Source: an uncultured Sutterella sp. (GTDB lineage: Bacteria; Pseudomonadota; Gammaproteobacteria; Burkholderiales; Burkholderiaceae_F). Taken from it: DNA of 25,714 nt. Of the stretch, positions 1 to 6,954 are shown one piece after another. How positions within the stretch are numbered: the stretch's first letter is position 1; every line of letters begins with the position of its first letter. A program made the position numbers and the translations under genes. The notes beneath the pieces were generated by a model that was given only the letters and a program-made list of their open reading frames with translations, had not been told where the DNA came from and made no database searches. Location: positions 1-25,714 of the forward strand of contig CALESB010000039.1 of NCBI GenBank assembly GCA_937906995.1, given 5' to 3'.

Positions 1-3
1 CAT
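1..3 (-). CDS. Probable start codon of a minus-strand gene leaving the window on the left
   Basis: The first three bases are the complement of ATG. Reading the minus strand, an AAGGA-type Shine-Dalgarno sequence lies at about 11-15, about seven bases before the ATG. This suggests a gene starts here and runs out of the window. It would lie downstream of glf in the same direction. Nothing can be said about its product. The 277 bases between it and glf show no convincing gene. Confidence 0.4.
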
Positions 4-280
4 TTTTATTCCTTGTTAAAGGTTAGCAAAAATTGGATTTACACAAACTTCTTTATAGTCTCGAAAACCGCCATTTGTTCGTATTCTACCGAACTTGATA
101 ATAAATACTCCGATTAGTTTCGTTGCTCAACTTTTAAAATACCACCCTCGCTCATGGATTCTTCAAGAAGATCAAAAGTCCAGTCTCAGGTCCAAAGCAA
201 GCAAATTTTACTTTTTGGGATCAAATGTTTGTCGATTATTTTTATAGCGTGAATTAAATTACAACAGCTCTGAAAAAGCT

Positions 281-1384
281 TTATGATCTCAAGCAATCAC
301 GGACGCATTCCAAAGCTTCTGCAATTACCTTATCCATATCGTAATAGCGATATGATCCTAGGCGTCCACCAAAAATAATATTTGTTTCAGCTTCTGCTAA
401 TCGCTTGTATTTTTTGTATAGGTTAGTATTAGCATCATCATTTATTGGGTAGTACGCTTCCTCGCCGACTTTCCATTCTGAAGGATATTCTCGACTGATG
501 ATTGTTTTTTCTTGATTCCCAAATTCAAAGTGCTTATGTTCAATAATACGGGTATAAGGGATTTCTCGCTCCGTGTAGTTCACGACAGCGACACCTTGGT
601 AATTGCTTTGATTTAGGGTTTCAGTTTCAAAACGAACACTACGATAGTTCAATGTTCCAAGACAGTAATTAAAAAAAGCATCAATAGGACCCGTATAAAT
701 AATTTTCTTAGCAAGTTGATCTAATTCTTGTTTATTTTCTAAATAATCAGTATTCAAACGAATTTCCATGCCATCGAGCATTTTCTCTACCATAGCAGTG
801 TATCCCCCGATAGGAATACCTTGATAACGATCATTAAAGTAGTTATTGTCGTAGGTTAAGCGAACTGGTAAACGCTTGATAATTGATGCAGGCAAATCAG
901 AACAGGATCTGCCCCATTGTTTTTCTGTGTATCCTTTAATTAGGATGTGATAAATATCTCTACCTACTAAACTGATGGCTTGTTCTTCCAGATTTTTGGG
1001 CTCAGCAATAGCAGCATCAACTCGTTGCTGCTTTATCATTGCCTCTGCTTCAGAGGGGGTTTTTACACCCCACATTGCATAAAAGGTATTCATATTGAAT
1101 GGAAGGCTGTATAACTTTCCCTTAAAGTTTGCGATAGGCGAGTTGACAAAGTTATTAAAATCCGAGAATTGATTCACATAATCCCATATTTTTTTATTAG
1201 ATGTGTGAAAAATATGAGCTCCGTACCGATGTACCTGGATCCCTTCATGTTCTTCAGTATAAATATTGCCACCAATATGAGAACGTTTTTCAATTACTAA
1301 GCAAGTTTTTCCTGCTTTTTTTGCTTCGTGGGCAAATACAGCTCCAAATAAACCAGCGCCAACAATTAAATAATCGTATTTCAT
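281..1384 (-). CDS. glf: UDP-galactopyranose mutase
   Basis: This flavoenzyme interconverts UDP-galactopyranose and UDP-galactofuranose in the cytoplasm, supplying galactofuranose for O-antigen or other surface glycans. The N-terminus carries the FAD-binding Rossmann motif VGAGLFGA and then the family segment with GGNIY and YGAHIFHT. The length of 367 residues is normal for bacterial Glf. I chose the ATG at 1384 because MKYDYLIVGAG is the usual N-terminus and an AAAGGG ribosome site sits just upstream; the longer frame to 1438 adds 18 residues unlike the family. It follows two glycosyltransferases in the same direction after a gap of about 185 bases, so it may be cotranscribed or have its own promoter. 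Family assignment is firm; the acceptor glycan is unknown. Confidence 0.93.
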   Translation of the reverse strand: MKYDYLIVGAGLFGAVFAHEAKKAGKTCLVIEKRSHIGGNIYTEEHEGIQVHRYGAHIFHTSNKKIWDYVNQFSDFNNFVNSPIANFKGKLYSLPFNMNTFYAMWGVKTPSEAEAMIKQQRVDAAIAEPKNLEEQAISLVGRDIYHILIKGYTEKQWGRSCSDLPASIIKRLPVRLTYDNNYFNDRYQGIPIGGYTAMVEKMLDGMEIRLNTDYLENKQELDQLAKKIIYTGPIDAFFNYCLGTLNYRSVRFETETLNQSNYQGVAVVNYTEREIPYTRIIEHKHFEFGNQEKTIISREYPSEWKVGEEAYYPINDDANTNLYKKYKRLAEAETNIIFGGRLGSYRYYDMDKVIAEALECVRDCLRS

Positions 1385-1568
1385 ATAAAAGCCCTTTAAA
1401 TTAGTATATGTATTCCTAATACAATCATTAAAAATCATATTATTTCAACTACTGTAAATAGCTATTAATTAACATTAATAATCATCGTGTTAGAAATTTA
1501 TAAAAAACGGCCTTAAGTTGTTTGCAGGGTTGAGAAAAAATCAGGAAATTACTGAAGAACCCCTACAT

Positions 1569-2528
1569 TTAGTTTTTTCGCTTACGCCTTAAGTCCCATT
1601 CAAATAGGGATGGATATTCCGTAATTAATTTAAATTTTAATTGTTGTGAGAAAGTCCAAGATTTTGGAGTGAAGCCACTGTCTCTAAGTGCTCTCCATTC
1701 TTTAACCCAATGCATAAAGAATTCATGAGCAAGTTCAGGATCAAGCCTGAAATAGTTCCACTTGTATGTTTTATATTGCATTGCAGGAATAATATTTCCA
1801 GCAATATCTGATAATTTGTGTTCTTTTGCAAAACGAATACATTCAGCATATTCGTTGCAAATTGTAAAAACCTTTCCCTTACTTTTTACCGAATTTTCAC
1901 CATGTAAACGGTAATGTAGCAAACAGTCTTCAATGACCATACAACGTTTAGCCATTAAATTTACTTTAAAGGCAAAACTGGTGTCTTGATAACTGGCACC
2001 TGGAGTAGCTAAAAAGTTAATACCCCACTGTCTCAACCATTCGGTTTTATATATTGCAGCCCAGATAGATGGAACTTGGAAGAAAACACTAGTAATGGTT
2101 TTCGGTTCATAGACTTGATTTTTAGGTAAGAGAGGGCATGGATTAATCTCATCCTTTCCATTGCGTAGATGAAAATAGCAAGCGCGTGAGACATCTAAAT
2201 CAAATTTTTTTGCATTTTCATACAGAAGCTCAAACATATTTGGTTCTATAAAGTCATCAGACTCTACAATTCCAATATACTCACCCTTCGCAAGACCTAG
2301 TCCCAGGTTCATTGAGTCCCCATAACCACTATTAGGCTTATTGATAACGATAAAACGATCATCTCCAACAGTACACCTATTTATCAGATCAAGAGTTGAG
2401 TCAGTACTTCCATCGTTGATACAAATAACTTCAATGTCCCTTAATGTTTGGTTTTTGATGCTGATGAGACATTCTTCTACATATTTCTCAACATTACAAC
2501 AAGGAACTAAAATCGAAACCTTTGGCAT
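1569..2528 (-). CDS. Family 2 glycosyltransferase (surface glycan)
   Basis: A GT-A fold glycosyltransferase of family GT2, 319 residues, probably acting on the cytoplasmic face during LPS or O-antigen assembly. The N-terminus starts directly with the typical beta strand KVSILVPCCNVEKYVEECL, followed by the nucleotide-sugar motif VICINDGSTDST and a metal-binding ESDD near residue 90. No membrane segment is evident. A GAAGGACA ribosome site precedes the ATG. It lies between another GT2 gene and glf, all on the minus strand, so a galactofuranosyl or galactosyl transfer role is possible, but the sugar cannot be read from sequence. Its DNA is AT-rich like that of its neighbours. Confidence 0.85.
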   Translation of the reverse strand: MPKVSILVPCCNVEKYVEECLISIKNQTLRDIEVICINDGSTDSTLDLINRCTVGDDRFIVINKPNSGYGDSMNLGLGLAKGEYIGIVESDDFIEPNMFELLYENAKKFDLDVSRACYFHLRNGKDEINPCPLLPKNQVYEPKTITSVFFQVPSIWAAIYKTEWLRQWGINFLATPGASYQDTSFAFKVNLMAKRCMVIEDCLLHYRLHGENSVKSKGKVFTICNEYAECIRFAKEHKLSDIAGNIIPAMQYKTYKWNYFRLDPELAHEFFMHWVKEWRALRDSGFTPKSWTFSQQLKFKLITEYPSLFEWDLRRKRKN

Positions 2529-2648
2529 TTATGTGTCCTTCAAAAAAATTATGCAATTAGCGAATTAGCACGCTCAGTGGTGAGTAAGGTCTCTGAGAGT
2601 TGTCTTTTGGAAGAGAGAATCAACAAGTAGGTCCTTTTTGGTGATAGA

Positions 2649-3698
2649 TTACTCAAACATTCTGTCTATTTTTGCTTTTTTTTCAAAAAGCTTGAAATAT
2701 ATGTTTGTAATGCATTCGCCACAATTAAAAATAAAAAAGCGTTTCTTATATTTTGAAGGGAGAGCGCTAATATCACAATTTTTCTTTACAAAAAGCCAAA
2801 AGTCTTTGATGATAGCTCTCTCTTTTACGTCTCCTCTGATGTAGGCACGTCTAGCCTCTTGCCACCAACAGGTGCAGACTCTAAACTCAAGTGCTTTGCG
2901 AATCTCTTTTGGGTAGTCTCTAGATGAGTTACCTAATAGCAATTTAGCAAATAAAAAAGAAGATTCTACAGTGCTTTTCGTGGGCGAGTGAGATAGAGAG
3001 GAGGATCTCTGTCTGTAGAGGTACAGGATATTCGGGATTAAAACTCCTTTTTGACTTTTTATTAGAACCCTGATGATGAAGTCTTGATCTTCAGTAGCCT
3101 TTAAAGACTCATTAAATTCTTCAGATCCTATAAGAGAAGTTTTAAAGAAACGGGTTGTCATGCACAAATTGCTAGGATAGTTTTCAAACTGTGCAACATG
3201 ACAAAAATGCTGAATAGCACGAATATTGTCTAAGTATGTTTTCCCATACTTAGCGATGCCAGACTTTGTAACTTTTTCAGTATTGTAAGTTTTATAGCTA
3301 CAAACACAGTAGTCAGCCTCCTCTTCAATGAGAGTAGAGACAAATGTTTCAATAAAATCATCAGTAACAGAGTCGTCGCTGTCAACAAAGCCTACAAAGT
3401 CAAAGCTACCATCTGATTTAATAGCTCTCAACGCAAGATTTCGAGCCGATGAGGCTCCCCCATTGGATTTGTGTATGACAACTAGGCGAGGATCTTGCTC
3501 GGAGTATTGATTGAGGATTTGAGGTGATTCATCAGTAGATCCGTCATTAACACAAAAAACAACAAAGTTTTTGTAGCTTTGCTTCAGTAATGAGTCTAGA
3601 CACTCGGTTAGATAACGGCCAGTGTTATATACAGGCATAACAATAGCAACTTTGGCGCTTGTGTGGCTTGAAGGCTTTTTCTGACTCGTCTTTTGCAT
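2649..3698 (-). CDS. Family 2 glycosyltransferase (surface glycan)
   Basis: A second GT2 glycosyltransferase of 349 residues. After about 16 polar residues comes KVAIVMPVYNTGRYL, then VFCVNDGSTDES and the metal-binding FVDSDDS at about residue 100, the standard GT-A layout. The C-terminal third is rich in Lys, Arg and aromatic residues (KKRFFIFN) and is not obviously membrane-spanning. No good ribosome site precedes the ATG at 3698, yet a strong promoter (3731-3760) lies just upstream with a leader of about 25 bases, so the start is reasonable. It is the first gene of a minus-strand series leading to the second GT2 gene and glf. Sugar and acceptor are unknown. Confidence 0.85.
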   Translation of the reverse strand: MQKTSQKKPSSHTSAKVAIVMPVYNTGRYLTECLDSLLKQSYKNFVVFCVNDGSTDESPQILNQYSEQDPRLVVIHKSNGGASSARNLALRAIKSDGSFDFVGFVDSDDSVTDDFIETFVSTLIEEEADYCVCSYKTYNTEKVTKSGIAKYGKTYLDNIRAIQHFCHVAQFENYPSNLCMTTRFFKTSLIGSEEFNESLKATEDQDFIIRVLIKSQKGVLIPNILYLYRQRSSSLSHSPTKSTVESSFLFAKLLLGNSSRDYPKEIRKALEFRVCTCWWQEARRAYIRGDVKERAIIKDFWLFVKKNCDISALPSKYKKRFFIFNCGECITNIYFKLFEKKAKIDRMFE

Positions 3699-3730
3699 TT
3701 GAATGGTAAAGTGTAAATTTAAATGTATCT

Positions 3731-3760
3731 ATTATAGGTAATCTATTGCTCTATTGTTAA
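3731..3760 (-). promoter_or_regulatory. Sigma-70 promoter for the GT2 gene at 3698
   Basis: On the minus strand the sequence reads TTAACA (3760-3755), an 18-base spacer and a perfect TATAAT (3736-3731). It predicts transcription starting near 3724, about 25 bases before the GT2 start codon. Its -35 box overlaps that of the divergent waaG promoter. Confidence 0.65.
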
Positions 3761-3782
3761 AACAAAAGAAACTACTTAAACT
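3754..3782 (+). promoter_or_regulatory. Candidate promoter for waaG
   Basis: TTGTTA at 3754-3759, a 17-base spacer and TAAACT at 3777-3782 would start a transcript near 3789, with a leader of about 27 bases before waaG. Both boxes are imperfect (4 of 6 each). The -35 box coincides with that of the opposite promoter, so the two would compete for RNA polymerase. Confidence 0.4.
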
Positions 3783-3815
3783 TTAGTATGAACGCGTTTT
3801 CTTGGGGATTTGTTA

Positions 3816-4943
3816 ATGCTTATCGCATGCTGTTTATATAAGTATTTTCCTTATGGTGGATTACAACGGGACTTCTTTCGTATAGCAAAAGAAATGGTGA
3901 GTCGTGGGCATAAGGTTCGTGTATATGTGCAGCAATGGGTGGGAGATAAGCCAGAATTTTTTGAAATTATTCAGGTGCCAGTGTACTCCAAGACCAATCA
4001 TGGGCAAAGTAAACAATTTTCTGATTGGGTCCAAAAACATCTAAAAAACTATCCAGCAGATACTGTCGTTGGGTTTAATAAAATGCCTGGTTTAGATGTG
4101 TACTATGCTGCAGATGTTTGTTATGAAGAAAAGGTTTCTCAGCAAAAGACAGGCTTTTTAGGCCAAGTTTATAGATTAACAAGTCGTTATCGCCATTTTT
4201 CACAGTTTGAGAGAGAAGTTTTTGCTAAAGGAAAGAAAACAAAGATATTAATGATTTCAGAGTCTGAGATTAAATATTTCAAAAAGCATTACGGTACAGA
4301 AGATAATCGTTTTATCTTGTTGCCTCCTGGGATTGATCAAGCATGTCGCTATATAAATCAGCCAGAAGGAACACGAGAACAAGTTCGTTTAAGCCTTAGC
4401 ATATCGAAGGAGCAAATCGTTTTACTTCAAGTAGGTTCAAATTACAAGCTCAAGGGGGTAGATCGATCTTTGTTAGGGCTGTCTGCCTTGTCAGAGGAGC
4501 TAAAAAAGAAAGTTGTTTACTTGGTTGTGGGGCAAGATGATCCGTCTAAGTTTAAGACGTTAGCTCATCGATTAGGCGTGGAAAATAACGTGAGATTTCT
4601 AGGTCCTAGAAACGATGTGCCGAGCCTTATGACTGTTGCAGATATATATGTGCATCCAGCTTATTTTGAAAATACTGGTACCGTTATTCTAGAGGCTTTG
4701 GTTGCAGGGTTACCACTGCTTGTAAGTGGGAATTGTGGATATTCCTTCTATGTGAAACAAGCGCAATGTGGATCTGTTATTTCTGAGCCATTTGATCAAG
4801 AGGCGTTTAATCAGTATTTACAGAGGCTTATTGTTGATGGAGAGCTATATTCTACTTGTGTTACAAATGCCAAAAAGTTTTCAGATAACCAAGACTTGTA
4901 TAGTTTGACAGAGAGGGCCACAGAGGCAATTCTAAATAGTTGA
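3816..4943 (+). CDS. waaG: LPS core alpha-1,3-glucosyltransferase WaaG (RfaG)
   Basis: A GT-B fold, family GT4 enzyme that adds the first outer-core glucose to heptose II of the LPS inner core, at the cytoplasmic face of the inner membrane. The match to enterobacterial WaaG as I remember it is striking along the whole length: CLYKYFPYGGLQRDF at the N-terminus, VGFNKMPGLDVYYAADVCY, RLTSRYRHF, ILLPPGI, LLQVGSNY, KGVDRS, and the retaining-enzyme segment HPAYFENTGTVILEAL. The length of 375 residues fits the family. I chose ATG 3816, not the TTG at 3810, because GGGGA at 3804-3808 gives a seven-base spacing only for 3816. It is transcribed alone, divergent from the GT2 gene and convergent with the acyltransferase. 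It anchors the region as an LPS locus. Confidence 0.95.
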   Translation: MLIACCLYKYFPYGGLQRDFFRIAKEMVSRGHKVRVYVQQWVGDKPEFFEIIQVPVYSKTNHGQSKQFSDWVQKHLKNYPADTVVGFNKMPGLDVYYAADVCYEEKVSQQKTGFLGQVYRLTSRYRHFSQFEREVFAKGKKTKILMISESEIKYFKKHYGTEDNRFILLPPGIDQACRYINQPEGTREQVRLSLSISKEQIVLLQVGSNYKLKGVDRSLLGLSALSEELKKKVVYLVVGQDDPSKFKTLAHRLGVENNVRFLGPRNDVPSLMTVADIYVHPAYFENTGTVILEALVAGLPLLVSGNCGYSFYVKQAQCGSVISEPFDQEAFNQYLQRLIVDGELYSTCVTNAKKFSDNQDLYSLTERATEAILNS

Positions 4944-4960
4944 AGATTAAAAAAATTACC

Positions 4961-5020
4961 CTAATAAAAGAGGGATTACCTGAATTGCTGAATGAAACGG
5001 CAGGTAATCCCATTTATGTA
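4961..5020. terminator. Bidirectional terminator between waaG and the acyltransferase gene
   Basis: A perfect 11-bp stem, GGGATTACCTG at 4972-4982 pairing with 5001-5011, has an 18-base loop. On the minus strand it is followed by UCUUUUAUU (4971-4962), a fair U-tract; on the plus strand by AUUUAUGUAUUU. It sits exactly between two convergent genes. Confidence 0.65.
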
Positions 5021-5029
5021 TTTAGATCA

Positions 5030-6919
5030 TTATTGGATTAGAGGATCAATCCAAATCGCGTTTTTCTCAATATAAGAAGAGCGCAAATGGTCGGAATCCT
5101 TATATTTTTTCAGATTACATGTCTTATTCGGGCAAACAAGGTGCTCTGTTTTAATCATTGTGGCATAGGGAGACATTTTATCAGCAACGTATAGATTGCC
5201 TTTTAACCAATCCTCATTTTGGGGATAAGCTACATGAAAGTCCGTTTTATTGAAGAGATCCAGATTCAATCGATTTTCAATTCGTTTCTTAATATCGTAG
5301 CTATCATAATCCCAGGGAGCGTCCAATAAAATGAATACTTTCTTGCCTTGGCCATACTTTTGAACCAATTCAATATACTGTTCAATTGCTTTTTGGAAAT
5401 TATCTGGATGTCCTTTTTTGTATACGCCCCACATTTGTCCAATAACTATTGTTTCAATTTGGGGCAAAGCAGCAAGTTTTTCAATTTTGGCTGGTAACTG
5501 ACGACAATTTTCAGAGTTACTAGAGTTAACTCCTATAGAAGCAAGGCATCCACCACTAGTTAAAAATGCAGCTGATGAACCTAATTTATCCGTTACAACC
5601 TTGACTCGGGGCGCATATTGCTGAATATGAGAGTCCCCAATAAAGAGAGTAGTGGGCTCAACATTTTTATTTGTGACGTCAACTTCAACGCCATAAAGTT
5701 TTACCTCTTTTACTACATCGTGGTAAGTGAAATCGTTTGAGAAGCTCAAAGCGACAGCAATAGCTCTTGAAGGAATCCCTTCAGTCTTCTTTATAAATTG
5801 ACCCAAACCTACACAAGCAAACAATGCCAAAATTAATCCATAAACAATTAGAGTGTTGGATTTCATTCGGCGAATCGGATTTTCAATGAGTGAGTACACT
5901 AAAATCGCAATGGGGAAACTCATCAACAGTGCAATACCGTAATACCATTGAGGTGCTTTAGGCATAACAATGGTTAGGTAAGCAATTAAGGGCCAGTGCC
6001 ATAGGTATAACGAATAACTGATTAAGCCAATAAAAGTCATCAGTTTCCATGACAAAAGCGAGCGATTGATTACTGCGTCATCATTAGCAAAAATTAACAG
6101 TGCAGCGCCAAGGGTGGGTAGCAATGAAAACAGTCCTGGCGTCTTGATTTGCGTGTCATAAAAGAAAAATGACATACAAATCATCAAAAGTCCTAAAACA
6201 GATAAGCTATTACGTATATTTTTGTCAATGTTTTTGGTATTTAATTGATGGAAGCTTTCCGCATAGGCAATGATGATCCCAATACCTAGTTCCCAGAATC
6301 GAGAAAGAGGAAAATAGAAACGTTGGCTATTGTCGGTTGTATTAAGGCATAGAGTCAATGAACCTAGAGTGATAACTAACACACAAATGCCAATGGCTTT
6401 AGAAGAACGTTTGAAAATACTCCATACAAGCGTACAGATAATTGGGAAAACAATATAAAACTGCTCTTCAATCGCAAGACTCCAAAGATGAAGGAGTGGT
6501 TTTTCATTGGCAGCTAAATCAAAATAATCTACGTCGGAGAGAAGTCGGAAATTTTGATAAAAAGCGGCACTTGAATAAATGTGTCGTCCAAGAGACTTGT
6601 ATTCTTCTGTTGTAAGTACAAACCATCCAAATAGAGCTACAGCCAAAAGTAAGGTGACTAGGTTAGGCAATATGCGCTTAATACGCTTAACGTAAAAGTC
6701 ACAATAACTAAAGTTGTTATCGATTAGCCCGCGAAAAATGATGCCAGCAATCAAGTAGCCAGAGATAATAAAGAAAATATCAACGCCGAAAAAGCCACCA
6801 GGTATAAGGCTAGGAAATGCATGGTAGAGCAATACGGGTAAGACCGCAACGGCTCTTAAGCCAGTGATGTCTTTACGCCAATAATGTTTTTTTATGTTCA
6901 AAGTCGATTCAGTATTCAT
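5030..6919 (-). CDS. OafA/YrhL-type O-acyltransferase with C-terminal SGNH domain
   Basis: An inner-membrane acyltransferase of 629 residues. Residues about 15-375 form an acyltransferase-3 domain of roughly ten membrane segments, with ITGLRAVAVLPVLLYH (catalytic-type His33), FFGVDIFFIISGYLI and WSLAIEEQFY. Residues about 420-629 form a periplasmic SGNH esterase-like domain with the nucleophile in FIGDSH (Ser430) and a C-terminal D-x-D-H-L motif (Asp610, His611). Such proteins move acetyl or other acyl groups across the membrane onto O-antigen, capsule or peptidoglycan sugars. It is the last gene of a three-gene minus-strand operon, 35 bases after the insertase-sulfatase gene, and its ribosome site is weak. 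It probably decorates the same glycan that the two upstream genes modify. Family is certain; acceptor unknown. Confidence 0.9.
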   Translation of the reverse strand: MNTESTLNIKKHYWRKDITGLRAVAVLPVLLYHAFPSLIPGGFFGVDIFFIISGYLIAGIIFRGLIDNNFSYCDFYVKRIKRILPNLVTLLLAVALFGWFVLTTEEYKSLGRHIYSSAAFYQNFRLLSDVDYFDLAANEKPLLHLWSLAIEEQFYIVFPIICTLVWSIFKRSSKAIGICVLVITLGSLTLCLNTTDNSQRFYFPLSRFWELGIGIIIAYAESFHQLNTKNIDKNIRNSLSVLGLLMICMSFFFYDTQIKTPGLFSLLPTLGAALLIFANDDAVINRSLLSWKLMTFIGLISYSLYLWHWPLIAYLTIVMPKAPQWYYGIALLMSFPIAILVYSLIENPIRRMKSNTLIVYGLILALFACVGLGQFIKKTEGIPSRAIAVALSFSNDFTYHDVVKEVKLYGVEVDVTNKNVEPTTLFIGDSHIQQYAPRVKVVTDKLGSSAAFLTSGGCLASIGVNSSNSENCRQLPAKIEKLAALPQIETIVIGQMWGVYKKGHPDNFQKAIEQYIELVQKYGQGKKVFILLDAPWDYDSYDIKKRIENRLNLDLFNKTDFHVAYPQNEDWLKGNLYVADKMSPYATMIKTEHLVCPNKTCNLKKYKDSDHLRSSYIEKNAIWIDPLIQ

Positions 6920-6954
6920 CTCTAGATTAACTATTCATTAAAGTGATTTAAGTA

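Noticed and set aside
130..255. Short plus-strand frame ending near 255 as a gene remnant
   Set aside because: About 40 codons with no recognised family and no start signal.
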